NCBI RefSeq assembly: GCF_013376005.1
Contig: NZ_JABMJK010000011.1
Span: 171,582 to 235,581, forward strand
Direction of reading: 5' to 3'
DNA: 64,000 bases
Origin: Duganella sp. SG902
Lineage (GTDB): Bacteria > Pseudomonadota > Gammaproteobacteria > Burkholderiales > Burkholderiaceae_D
Position numbers and translations under genes: made by a program. The notes below the pieces were generated by a model that saw only the letters and a list, made by a program, of their open reading frames with translations, ran no database searches and was not told where the DNA came from. Below are positions 16,406 through 24,682 of this stretch, piece after piece. How positions within the stretch are numbered: the first letter of the stretch is position 1; every line of letters starts with the position of its first letter.

Positions 16406-17440
16406 ATGACGACAGCAGACGCAATCATCGCTTTGGAACTGGGCCACTACCGGCTGCGCGAGCAGATCGGCGGATCGGCCTACGGCATTATCTGGCGTGC
16501 CAGCGGGCCGCAGGCCACGCGCGACGTGGCCATCAAGTTAATCAATCGGGAACAGATGGCGCGCGCCCTGCCCGCCCAGCGCGAGCGCTGGATCGCCGCC
16601 GCCGATAACGAGATCGCGTTCCTGCGGTCGCTGGAGCCATGGGACGAGCGCCACATCGTGCGCCTGCTGGACAGCGGCTGGCACCAGGGCCTGCCCGTTC
16701 TGGCGCTGGAATTGATGAGCTCCGACCTGGGCAGGCACATGGCGGCGCTCAAGGGACGCGGCGAGCCCCTGCCGCTGGCGCAGGCGCTGGGCTGGATCGC
16801 CCAGCTCAATCAGGCGCTGGCCAAGGTGCATCAATATGGTTGGCGCTATCTGGACCTGAAGCCGGCCAACGTGCTGCTGGATGCCCATCTGAACACCGTC
16901 AAGCTGGCCGATTTCGGCACCAACCGCGCGTTGGACAGCCTGCAGCCACACTCGTACGCCGGCACCGCCAACTGGCAGGCGCCGGAGCAGTTCTTCCCGG
17001 CCGGCGACGGCGCCTATGCCACCGGCGCGCGCAGCGATTACTTCTCGCTGGGCGCGTTGCTGTACTTTCTGGTGACAGGCGCGCCGCTGCGTTTTTGCAG
17101 CGAGTGCGGCCAGGCCTATCGCGAACATCATGTGGCGGGGGCGGATCTGCTGCGCGGCCGGAATGGCGGCGAGATTCCGGCCGCGCTGCAACCGGAGGAG
17201 GAACAACGCTTTGCCGCCACCCTCCCCGCCGACAAGCGCGATGCCGCGCTGGAGCTGCTGCGCGCCCTGCTGCAAATCGATCCAGCGCGGCGGCCGCGCC
17301 ACGCGCTCCAGATCAGCCGCATGCTGAACGCGGTCCAGGGCGTGAAGACGGCGCGCGGCACGTTCGACGCCGCCGATCCGGTGCTGGCGATGCGCCGGCC
17401 TTCCGCCATCAATGGCTGGCAAACCATGCAGGCGGCATGA
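16406..17440 (+). CDS. Serine/threonine protein kinase, first gene of SEDS operon
   Basis: 344-aa cytosolic Hanks-type kinase with no transmembrane or sensor domain. Visible motifs are the glycine loop IGGSAYGIIW (21-30), VAIK with K44, a catalytic loop YLDLKPANVLL (D150, K152, N155) and DFG (169-171), then APE in NWQAPEQF. The catalytic loop departs from HRDLKPEN: the usual His is Tyr148 and the Arg is Leu149, so it is a non-RD kinase, probably not switched by activation-loop phosphorylation. A CSECGQAY pair of cysteines lies in the C-lobe. GGGGGAATC is the RBS. Its stop overlaps the start of the SEDS gene (ATGA), so both are coupled. The substrate may be an FHA partner or the SEDS/PBP proteins. 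Confidence 0.9.
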   Translation: MTTADAIIALELGHYRLREQIGGSAYGIIWRASGPQATRDVAIKLINREQMARALPAQRERWIAAADNEIAFLRSLEPWDERHIVRLLDSGWHQGLPVLALELMSSDLGRHMAALKGRGEPLPLAQALGWIAQLNQALAKVHQYGWRYLDLKPANVLLDAHLNTVKLADFGTNRALDSLQPHSYAGTANWQAPEQFFPAGDGAYATGARSDYFSLGALLYFLVTGAPLRFCSECGQAYREHHVAGADLLRGRNGGEIPAALQPEEEQRFAATLPADKRDAALELLRALLQIDPARRPRHALQISRMLNAVQGVKTARGTFDAADPVLAMRRPSAINGWQTMQAA

Positions 17441-19869
17441 TGCGTACCTCCGCCTCCCGCGTTGCGCCGCATCCCGCCGGCAGCCTCACCGCAAACCTGG
17501 CCGAGGGGCTGGCAAGCCTGCTGCGGGCGGGCCGAAGGGCCGCGCTGCGTCACAGCGGCATGGCGTGCACGCTCGCCTTGCTGGCGGTCCTCAGCGGCTT
17601 GCAGGCACTGGCGCTGTTGCGCGCGCCGGCCGCATGGCTGCCCTCCGCCATCACCGTCAACCTCGCCGCCGGCAACGTCGTCACGCTGGGGCAGCGCGAA
17701 CTGGCCGCGCCGCAAACGGACCGCAACCACCTGTCACTGCGCCGCAACGCCGAAGGCCGCTGGTTCCTGCGTAACCTGAGCGCCTCCCGGCCGGCGGTGC
17801 TGCTGCGCGACACGCACGAGCAACGCCTTGGCAGCGCCGATCTGCAAGGGGTGCGGCGGTTCCAGATCGATGGCGCCGTATTCGACATGCGCGCCGCCGA
17901 CGCGCGCAGCGTGCGCTTCACCCGCGACGGCCGCGAATGGCGCTATGACGGCGCGGTGCTGTATCGCGACGGGCGGCAGCAAGCCAGCTGCCCGGATGCG
18001 CGGATCTCGGGCAAGCTGCTGGCGGCGTGGAACCGCGTCATGCCGCAGCCGCTGACGATCGCACGTCCGCTGAGCTTTGGCGGCAACCTGTATTGCGACA
18101 ACCGGCTGGGACTCGCGCAGGTAACGCCGGGCGCCGCCCAGGTGGCGCGGATCGACGGACGCCTGCAACTCTCGGCCGGCAATCCCGATGGCGACCGCGC
18201 CGCCGTGCTGGTGGAACAGGCCGACTTGCGCAAGCAGGAGGCGGCCCTGGACGGCGTGAACGCGATCATGATCGGCCGCACGCGACTGCAGCTGTCCATC
18301 AACGGCGAACAATTGACGCTGCATCCCGGCCGTCACGTCACGCTATACAGCGAACCGGAACTGAAGCTGCCGGAGCACATTCGCTGGGAGTGGCAACAGC
18401 GCGCGCTGTTCAGCGGCGGCCCGACCGGCACGGTGCTCGCGGTCCTTGCACTCTCGCTCGTGTGCGTGGGCGTCGCCGCCCTCATCCCGTCGGCCCGCGC
18501 GGCGCGGCTGGCGGAAGCGGCGGCGGGACTGGCGTCCGCGGGCATGCTGGCGGCGGGCGTGACCGCGCTGGTGGCGCAGCGCACCGGCTATCCGCCAAGC
18601 GCCGCCTGTTCGCTGCTGCTCGGCGCCGGCGCGCTGCTGCTCTGGCTTGCGCTGCCGGAGCCTGGCCCGCGCCGCCTGACGCTGGCGACAGCGACCGGCG
18701 CCATCCTGCTGGCCGCCGGCCTGCTGGCGCAGCTGGAACTGGGGCTCGGCGCGCTGGAATCGTCCTGGCTGCGCTACTACCAGAAGTCCGCCGCCATGCT
18801 GGCCATCGGCGCCGGGCTGGGGGCATTGCTGCGCACATGGGCGCACCATCATGCCGCGCGCGGCGGCCAGCTGCAACAACGCACCATCGAATGGATACTG
18901 GCGCTGTTCGCCGCCGCCGCGCTGGCCGCGCTGGCCGCGCAAGTGCTGTGGGGCGATGAAACCGGCGTCTTCGACCTGCAACCGGTGGAGCTGGCCAAAC
19001 TCGCCCTGACCGCCCTGGCCGCCCACTGCCTGGCCCTGCGCTTCAACTGGCATAACGGGCCGCAGCGGCTGGCCGACCACGGCGCCCGCTGGCTGCGGCT
19101 GATCGCCCCCGCGCTGCTGTTCCTGGCCCTGCTCGGCCTCGCGCTGGTGCAGGTGGACGACTTCTCGCCATTGATCCTGCTGCTGGTGTGGAGCACCGGC
19201 ATGGGCCTGGCCTACGCCGTCGCCGCTCGCAACCGTCCGCTGGCCGCGTTCCTGCTCGGCGGCGCCATGCTGGCCGCCGGCGGCGTGATCTACCTGCGTC
19301 TGGCCGGCACCGATGACCTGATACGCTGGGGCTTCTACGCCGACCGCTTCCTGGTCTGGCTCAATCCCGCCGAGCACCCGCACACCGGCCAACAATTGCT
19401 GCTGGGCGCGCGCGCCATCGGCGACGGCGGCTGGTTCGGCGCCGACCACTGGCTCGGCCTGCGCACCCTCGGCCAAGTTGCCGGCGAAGTGGTGCGGATC
19501 CCCGCCGTGCAGGACGACTTCGCGGCCTCGTTCTTCCTCAACCGTCACGGCCTGCTGGGCGGGCTGCTGCTGTGGGCGGTGCAGGCGGCGTTTCTGATCG
19601 GGCTCCTGCTGTGCGCCCTGCGCGCCTATCGCCACGGCGCGGCGGCGCGCAACTTCCGCCAGGCCTGGCTGGGGCGCTTCCGCTACTTCGCCCTGTGCGG
19701 CGGCGGCGCGTTCGTGCTGGGGCATTTCCTGCTTTCGTGGGGCACCAACCTGGCGATCTTCCCCATCATGGGACAGCCGATGAGTTTTCTGTCGGCCGGC
19801 GGCAGCCACCTGCTGTTTTTCCTGTGCCCCCTGCTTACCTTCAGTGCGATATCTTCCGAAGGAGTCTGA
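17437..19869 (+). CDS. FtsW/RodA/SpoVE (SEDS) family protein with extra N-terminal domain
   Basis: 810-aa polytopic membrane protein, about twice the size of ordinary FtsW/RodA. Residues 1-43 are cytosolic and about 44-62 form TM1. An approximately 250-residue non-membrane insert follows, with an FHA-like pattern (VTLGQRELA..., NHLSLRRNAEGRWFLRNLSA). About ten TM helices from about residue 330 carry the SEDS core. Diagnostic pieces are QDDFAASFFLNRHGLLGG, equivalent to the family's HTDFIFA..GEELG with the essential aspartate at D693/D694, and IMGQPMSFLSAGGSHLL, equivalent to the conserved LPFVSYGGSS end. SEDS proteins polymerise glycan strands from lipid II together with a class B PBP; a PBP is encoded at 37028-40327. 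The GEE part is not conserved, so activity is inferred. Confidence 0.85.
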   Translation: MMRTSASRVAPHPAGSLTANLAEGLASLLRAGRRAALRHSGMACTLALLAVLSGLQALALLRAPAAWLPSAITVNLAAGNVVTLGQRELAAPQTDRNHLSLRRNAEGRWFLRNLSASRPAVLLRDTHEQRLGSADLQGVRRFQIDGAVFDMRAADARSVRFTRDGREWRYDGAVLYRDGRQQASCPDARISGKLLAAWNRVMPQPLTIARPLSFGGNLYCDNRLGLAQVTPGAAQVARIDGRLQLSAGNPDGDRAAVLVEQADLRKQEAALDGVNAIMIGRTRLQLSINGEQLTLHPGRHVTLYSEPELKLPEHIRWEWQQRALFSGGPTGTVLAVLALSLVCVGVAALIPSARAARLAEAAAGLASAGMLAAGVTALVAQRTGYPPSAACSLLLGAGALLLWLALPEPGPRRLTLATATGAILLAAGLLAQLELGLGALESSWLRYYQKSAAMLAIGAGLGALLRTWAHHHAARGGQLQQRTIEWILALFAAAALAALAAQVLWGDETGVFDLQPVELAKLALTALAAHCLALRFNWHNGPQRLADHGARWLRLIAPALLFLALLGLALVQVDDFSPLILLLVWSTGMGLAYAVAARNRPLAAFLLGGAMLAAGGVIYLRLAGTDDLIRWGFYADRFLVWLNPAEHPHTGQQLLLGARAIGDGGWFGADHWLGLRTLGQVAGEVVRIPAVQDDFAASFFLNRHGLLGGLLLWAVQAAFLIGLLLCALRAYRHGAAARNFRQAWLGRFRYFALCGGGAFVLGHFLLSWGTNLAIFPIMGQPMSFLSAGGSHLLFFLCPLLTFSAISSEGV

Positions 19870-19872
19870 ATC

Positions 19873-21420
19873 ATGCCGACCTATGTCCAACACGCCGTCC
19901 TGGGACGCATTCCGGACGTGTTCAACGCCGAGGCCATCTGGCAAACGCCCGGCCTGGCCTTGTTCTCCCGCCGTCCGCTGCTGCGCGACCTGCTGGAACG
20001 CAGCCCGCGCGAGCATCGCGGCCGCGCCGCCACGCGCTGCTTCTCGCACGTGACGCTGATGCTGCCGCAGGAAGACGTCGACGACGACTATCACCTCACC
20101 CGCGGCGCCCGCGCGCGCGACCTCGCGCAAACGCTGGCCGCCTTGCACCAGAAGGACTTCGGCGACCTGCTCGGCAGCGACCAGGTCCGCTACGACGTGG
20201 TCGGCCATGCCGACCTGGCCCCCGGCGAGATCGAGGTCAAGTTCGGCCACGCGGTGTACCTGCCCGCACCCGATGAGCAAATCCTCTACAACGTCAGCGT
20301 GTCGCGCGACAGCGCCATCTGGCACCCGGTATGCCCGATCTATCCCAACCAGCGTCTGGCGCTGATCGGCGGCCAGGGCGGCGAGGCCAGCGCGGTGGCG
20401 CAGGGCTGGCCCTTCGGCCCGGACGCCGCCGTGCTGATACTGAACGACGGCCCGGACGCCCCACCCGTGGTGCAGATGCGCCCCAAGGACGCCTTCGATT
20501 GCCAGTACGATCCGCGCAGCGGCTACCACACCATCAAATCGCGCCGCGAGCCGCAAGGCGGCCAGCGGCTGCTGCTGAAAATCGCGCGTACCGGGATTGC
20601 GCCGGCGGCCTCCGGCAGCGCCTCCAGTCGTCCGGCCGTTTGGCAAAGCCGGGCCGGCGCCGCCGTCACGCCTGCCAGTGCGCGCACCGGGGCCGCGCCG
20701 ATCGACCTGACCGCCGTGCCGGCGGCCGCCAGCCACAAGCCAGCCAATCGCCCCGGCGAGAGCGACGCCACCTACGCGCCGATCGCGCAGCAACGCGTCA
20801 GCCTGGTGGCGCTGGCCCTGCCGCGCCTCAGCCGCTACCGCGACACCGGCGCGCAGGCGCTGGAACTCCCGTTCAACAACGCCCTCGCGCTATCGGCCGA
20901 CGCCCAGCCGGCAATCAGCCTGATGGTCGACGCGGCCGACAATCTGTACGCCTGCACCGCCGAGGGCCGGCAACGCATCGAGGCCCCCGCCAGCTTCGCG
21001 CCGGTGGATACACGCGCGCTGCGCCTGCTGCCGGCAGCCCCCGAAATGGCCGACCGCTATCGCGCCATCGTCTGCCTCGCCCAGCCGGTCAGCACCGGCG
21101 TCGCCAGCGGCGCGCGCTTCACCTTCGGCCGCAATTCACCGATGCTGTCTGCCTTGCGCCTGCTCGATTCGCCGCGCTTCCTCAAGCGCGCCGATGGCGC
21201 GCATGCGGCCAGCGCGGACCGCATCGGCCTGTCGCGCAACGCCTTCAGCTTTGAAGCCGGCGCCAAAGGTTACACCATCGGCCGCCTGAGCGAAACGCAG
21301 GCGCTCTATCACCTGGACGAGCAACTGCAATTCGTCGCCACGGTGGGCGCGGCGCCCTACCTGCTGCCGCACGGCCACCACCTGGCGGCGGGCCACTATG
21401 TGCTGCGCTTCGAGGTCTGA
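19873..21420 (+). CDS. FHA-like protein of the SEDS/kinase operon (515 aa)
   Basis: No signal peptide or TM segment. The C-terminal about 100 residues look like a forkhead-associated domain: FTFGRNS (416-422), a long loop, IGLSRNAFSFEAGAKGYTIGRLSE with S454-R455-N456 where most FHA domains have SRH, then LYHLDEQ. The N-terminal region (about 1-130) has an alpha/beta pattern followed by a 'Gly..Glu/Val' strand (GEIEVKFGHAVYLP) that recalls the N-terminal domain of actinobacterial FhaA; that comparison is speculative. A Pro/Ala/Ser-rich linker (about 230-300) separates the halves. The start is 3 bp after the SEDS stop with GAAGGAGT upstream. Its role may be as a phospho-dependent or scaffold partner of the SEDS protein. 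Confidence 0.65.
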   Translation: MPTYVQHAVLGRIPDVFNAEAIWQTPGLALFSRRPLLRDLLERSPREHRGRAATRCFSHVTLMLPQEDVDDDYHLTRGARARDLAQTLAALHQKDFGDLLGSDQVRYDVVGHADLAPGEIEVKFGHAVYLPAPDEQILYNVSVSRDSAIWHPVCPIYPNQRLALIGGQGGEASAVAQGWPFGPDAAVLILNDGPDAPPVVQMRPKDAFDCQYDPRSGYHTIKSRREPQGGQRLLLKIARTGIAPAASGSASSRPAVWQSRAGAAVTPASARTGAAPIDLTAVPAAASHKPANRPGESDATYAPIAQQRVSLVALALPRLSRYRDTGAQALELPFNNALALSADAQPAISLMVDAADNLYACTAEGRQRIEAPASFAPVDTRALRLLPAAPEMADRYRAIVCLAQPVSTGVASGARFTFGRNSPMLSALRLLDSPRFLKRADGAHAASADRIGLSRNAFSFEAGAKGYTIGRLSETQALYHLDEQLQFVATVGAAPYLLPHGHHLAAGHYVLRFEV

Positions 21421-21426
21421 GCCGCC

Positions 21427-21903
21427 ATGGACGCCGTCAAACTCCACGCCGTCGCGGCCTTCGCCGCAGGCCTGATCATCACGCTGTTCCTGGCGGCCTA
21501 CCTGACGCCGCGCGGCTGGTGGCGGCGTCCCAACGCGCGCGCGCTGTTCATCATGATGGCCGGCGCGTGGGGCTTCGGCAGCCTGATTTTATACGCCACC
21601 CATGGCGCCACCGCCGCCCACGCCAGCCCCGTCACGCCCTCGTCCGCCCCCGCCGTTCTGGTCAGCGCAACAACCATCGATGGCACAAGCACCGCCGGCC
21701 GCGCGTTCCGCGTCCACCGCGACCTGAATCTGCGTGCCGCGCCCGGTGTGCATGCCGCGCGCGTCGGCGTGGTGCCGGCCGGCGCCAGCGTCACCTCCAC
21801 CGGCGAACGCAATGGCGACTGGTGGCAAATCCAGGCCACCATCGAGGGCCGCGAACAAACCGGATGGGCCAGCAGCCTGTGGCTGCGCCGGAGCAGCGAA
21901 TGA
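21427..21903 (+). CDS. Membrane-anchored SH3b domain protein (158 aa)
   Basis: Two predicted transmembrane helices (about 9-26 and 38-58) are followed by a linker and a bacterial SH3 domain (about 92-156): FRVHRDLNLRAAPGVHAARVGVVPAGASV... and WWQIQATIEGREQTGWASSLWL. With two helices the SH3b domain would sit on the same side as the N-terminus. Bacterial SH3 domains often bind peptidoglycan or peptides. It starts 6 bp after the FHA-like gene and its stop overlaps the PP2C start (ATGA), placing it firmly in the operon. Confidence 0.8.
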   Translation: MDAVKLHAVAAFAAGLIITLFLAAYLTPRGWWRRPNARALFIMMAGAWGFGSLILYATHGATAAHASPVTPSSAPAVLVSATTIDGTSTAGRAFRVHRDLNLRAAPGVHAARVGVVPAGASVTSTGERNGDWWQIQATIEGREQTGWASSLWLRRSSE

Positions 21904-22967
21904 CCACCGCCGCCGGCGTTTTTTCAGCTAAGCTGTGGCCTTTCGCATCCCGCGCGCCAGCGCCCGCACCGATGACCCGCATCACCGACCAACTCAACTT
22001 CGGCCCTGTACTGGACATCGCGGCCCGCAGCGCCGCCAGCATCAGCAAACTGCAAGTGCCGGAGAACCAGGACAACCTGCTGATCATCGACGCCGAAGGC
22101 CGCGCGGTCCTGCTGCGCAACCAGTCGCCGCGGACCACCACGCTGGGCGATTGGCCGCACGGCCACGTGCGCGTCGCGGTCCTCGACGGCATGGGCGGCC
22201 ACGGACACGGGCGCCAGGCCGCCGAAGCCGTGGCCACCGGCCTGCTGCAAATCCCCGCCTGCAGCACGCAGGAACAACTCAACGCCCACCTCGACCTGCT
22301 GCACCATCAATTGCAGGCGCGCTTCAGCCGCCCGGACGACCACGACACCTTCCGCCGCCCCGGCACCACGCTCACGCTGCTGGAAATCCCGCCGGGCCAA
22401 CCGCCGATGCTGTTCCACGCCGGCGACTCGCGGCTGTACGAAATCACGCCCCATGCCACGCAAGCGCTGACGGTGGACCATGTCCCCGCCACCGCGTTCG
22501 CCATGCACGGCCTGCTGGGCGAGGACGAATGGTGGCAACAGGTACACGGCGAGCATCGGGCGCAAATCTCGCAGGCCTACATCCTCGGCAACGCCTTCGT
22601 CAATCCGCAAATCCTGGACGATGGCCTGCTGCCGCTGGACGGGGCCAACCTGCCACCGTTCCTGCGGCACTTGGCCGACCGCCGCGCCATCACGCCGCAG
22701 GCCGGCGCCACCTACCTGTTGGCCACCGACGGCTTCTGGTCGTGCGCCCGTCCGCTGGCGTGGATCGCGCGTTGGCCGGCATTGCTGGACCAGCCCAGCG
22801 CCGGCGCCGCGCTCGACGCCCTGTTCAACGACTATGCCCACAACCCGCCGCCGCAACTCCACATCGACAACCTGAGCGCCATCGTGATCCGCTTCCGCGC
22901 GCCGGAAAATAGCGGAAATGTTGACGAAACAGCACTACCAACAGCAGCAATTCCGTCGCATTTTTGA
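21900..22967 (+). CDS. PP2C-type protein phosphatase
   Basis: 355-aa metal-dependent Ser/Thr phosphatase, cytosolic. It shows the PPM motif set: NQDNLLI (D58), VAVLDGMGGHGHG (D96 to H101), GTTLTLLEI, MLFHAGDSRLYEI, LATDGFWS and the C-terminal DNLSAIVIRF. The metal-binding aspartates in DGMGG, ATDG and DNLS are present, so it should be active. The ATG overlaps the SH3b gene stop; a later ATG at residue 25 is possible. In this operon it is the natural antagonist of the kinase at 16406 and perhaps of the kinase at 28350, like PstP opposite PknB or PppA opposite PpkA. Confidence 0.92.
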   Translation: MTTAAGVFSAKLWPFASRAPAPAPMTRITDQLNFGPVLDIAARSAASISKLQVPENQDNLLIIDAEGRAVLLRNQSPRTTTLGDWPHGHVRVAVLDGMGGHGHGRQAAEAVATGLLQIPACSTQEQLNAHLDLLHHQLQARFSRPDDHDTFRRPGTTLTLLEIPPGQPPMLFHAGDSRLYEITPHATQALTVDHVPATAFAMHGLLGEDEWWQQVHGEHRAQISQAYILGNAFVNPQILDDGLLPLDGANLPPFLRHLADRRAITPQAGATYLLATDGFWSCARPLAWIARWPALLDQPSAGAALDALFNDYAHNPPPQLHIDNLSAIVIRFRAPENSGNVDETALPTAAIPSHF

Positions 22968-23061
22968 AATGTGCACAGAGCCGTCGCAAAAATGGTTGCG
23001 AAGTTTGCCAAACAGAGTGAAAACCGCATAAACTGACAGGTATCCCATCGGTCGGTTTGTC

Positions 23062-24594
23062 ATGAAAAAATGCAGTAATGCCCAGCACCCGCACTGCACT
23101 TATTGGGTCTTGCCGGGAGAGCAAAATTGCGAAGGCGGCCACGCCCAAGCAACGCCTTCCAGCTTCGACCTGTTGACTGCTTTGCGCACTTCCCGTGCCG
23201 CCTCCCCGGCCACGGCGCTGGATGCCGTCCCTGCCGCCGAAACCCAAGCCGCCAGCCACTACGCCCGCCCGCTGCAACGCGCGCAGGCGGAACGTCCGCA
23301 ACTGCACATCAGTGGCTTCGACCCGCGCGCCGCCGGCGGCCGCCAGACGCTGAAGATGGAACTGCGCGGCATGCCCGAGGCGTGCGCGCCGCAACTGACG
23401 CTGCAATTGCAATCGGACCTGATCCCGCACGGCGCCTCGCGCCAGCAATTCGTGCGCGCCGTGGATGGCGAATGGCGTCCGGTGTTCGTCGAGTTTTCCT
23501 CGCGCGGCAAGGAGCACGGCCAGTACCAGATCAGCATCGAGCTGCTGAGCCAACACGCCGGCATGGCCGCGCGCAAATGGGTGTGCACCTTCGTGATCCT
23601 GGTGCCGCGGCTGGACGCCACGCTGACCGAGATCCACCGCATCTTCCTCAGCACCCACAAGAACGTGCGCGTGATGGCGGACGACGCCTCCATCGCCCGC
23701 GTCAGCGCGCAAGGCGGCGACAGTCTCGATATCGACGTCACCGCCCGCAACGCCGGCATCGCGCACCTGGACCTGAACGCGCCGGCCGGCAAGGTGGACC
23801 TGGGCTTCTCCACCATCGCCTGGGACGAGGACCTGATCGAAATCGACATGCCGCAAGCGGCCGCGCTGCATCCGCACCCCAGCGCCGCCGCCTCGCTGGT
23901 GAACGCGGCGCCGGAAGCCGGCGCGCAGCGACAGATTCGCCTGTTCGCCATGGACGACTGCGTGATCGGCCGCTTTGAGCTGGTCGATCCGGAAGCGGAC
24001 GTGCTGCTGACCCACTACACGGCCGATGGCCAGGACACCAACGGCCTCACACGCCGCCTGTCCGGCCGCCACGCCATCATCCGCCGCTCCGGCCTGGGGT
24101 TTGAAATTGAAGACGTCTCGCGCTACGGCATCCTGCTGGATGGCGTCTGGCCGGGCAAGCACAAGCCGACCGCGCTGCGGCTGGGCATGCGGATTGAATT
24201 CAGCGCCAGCATCAAGGGGATCGTGACGCTGTCGGTATCGGCCATCATGCCGCACGGCGTGATCCTGCACCGTGTGGACCACGGCGCCAATGCCGAAAGC
24301 TTCTATCTGCTGGCGCCGGAAACCCATCCCGGCTACCCGGTCAAATCGTTCGCCGCCGCGCCGCATGCGGCCGCGCTGCCGCTGCTGTTCCATCGCGGCG
24401 GCGGTTTCTGGCATCTCGATCAGCTGACCGGCAAGGAAACCGCGCTGGCGCCGACCGTCTCGCTGGATAAGCTGAGCCGCGTGCCGCGCCACACCCGCTT
24501 CGCCAGCGATCCCTATCCGGAACACTGGATCATCCGCACCGGCGGCAGCGACATGGTCAGCACCGTGGCGGCGAACGCCATGTCCACCGCCTGA
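23062..24594 (+). CDS. FHA domain protein with N-terminal Cys/His cluster (510 aa)
   Basis: The best FHA domain of the locus lies at about residues 292-395: RLFAMDDCVIGRFE (G303-R304), RRLSGRHAIIRR (S334, R336, H337) and IEDVSRYGILLDG. The phosphothreonine-binding Arg, Ser and Arg/His are all kept. The N-terminus has C4, C12, C23 and H27 (KKCSNAQHPHC, NCEGGH), a possible small zinc site. Residues about 80-265 form a beta-rich region of unknown fold. There is no TM, so it is cytosolic. It follows the PP2C gene after 94 bp; no strong RBS or promoter is visible. Likely a reader of kinase-phosphorylated partners. Confidence 0.85.
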   Translation: MKKCSNAQHPHCTYWVLPGEQNCEGGHAQATPSSFDLLTALRTSRAASPATALDAVPAAETQAASHYARPLQRAQAERPQLHISGFDPRAAGGRQTLKMELRGMPEACAPQLTLQLQSDLIPHGASRQQFVRAVDGEWRPVFVEFSSRGKEHGQYQISIELLSQHAGMAARKWVCTFVILVPRLDATLTEIHRIFLSTHKNVRVMADDASIARVSAQGGDSLDIDVTARNAGIAHLDLNAPAGKVDLGFSTIAWDEDLIEIDMPQAAALHPHPSAAASLVNAAPEAGAQRQIRLFAMDDCVIGRFELVDPEADVLLTHYTADGQDTNGLTRRLSGRHAIIRRSGLGFEIEDVSRYGILLDGVWPGKHKPTALRLGMRIEFSASIKGIVTLSVSAIMPHGVILHRVDHGANAESFYLLAPETHPGYPVKSFAAAPHAAALPLLFHRGGGFWHLDQLTGKETALAPTVSLDKLSRVPRHTRFASDPYPEHWIIRTGGSDMVSTVAANAMSTA

Positions 24595-24598
24595 CGAC

Positions 24599-24679
24599 CG
24601 TCATTCCCGCGCAGGCGGGAATCCATACGTCGCGTACCTGGTCTGCTCAGCATGGGTTCCCGCCTGCGCGGGAACGACG
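24599..24679. repeat. REP-like palindromic element
   Basis: Two imperfect inverted arms: CGTCATTCCCGCGCAGGCGG extending to ATCCAT (24599-24626), and its near-complement 24652-24679 (reads CGTCGTTCCCGCGCAGGCGG on the other strand). About 25 bp lie between them. Each arm is itself palindromic (CCCGC...GCGGG). This is the widespread TCATTCCCGC-type intergenic repeat. It sits right after the FHA gene and may end its transcript. Confidence 0.8.
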
Positions 24680-24682
24680 GGA

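Noticed and set aside
18343..20793. 816-aa open frame opposite the SEDS and FHA-like genes
   Set aside because: GC-driven shadow frame rich in Gln/Arg/Gly; the plus-strand proteins have clear motifs, membrane helices and overlapping starts.
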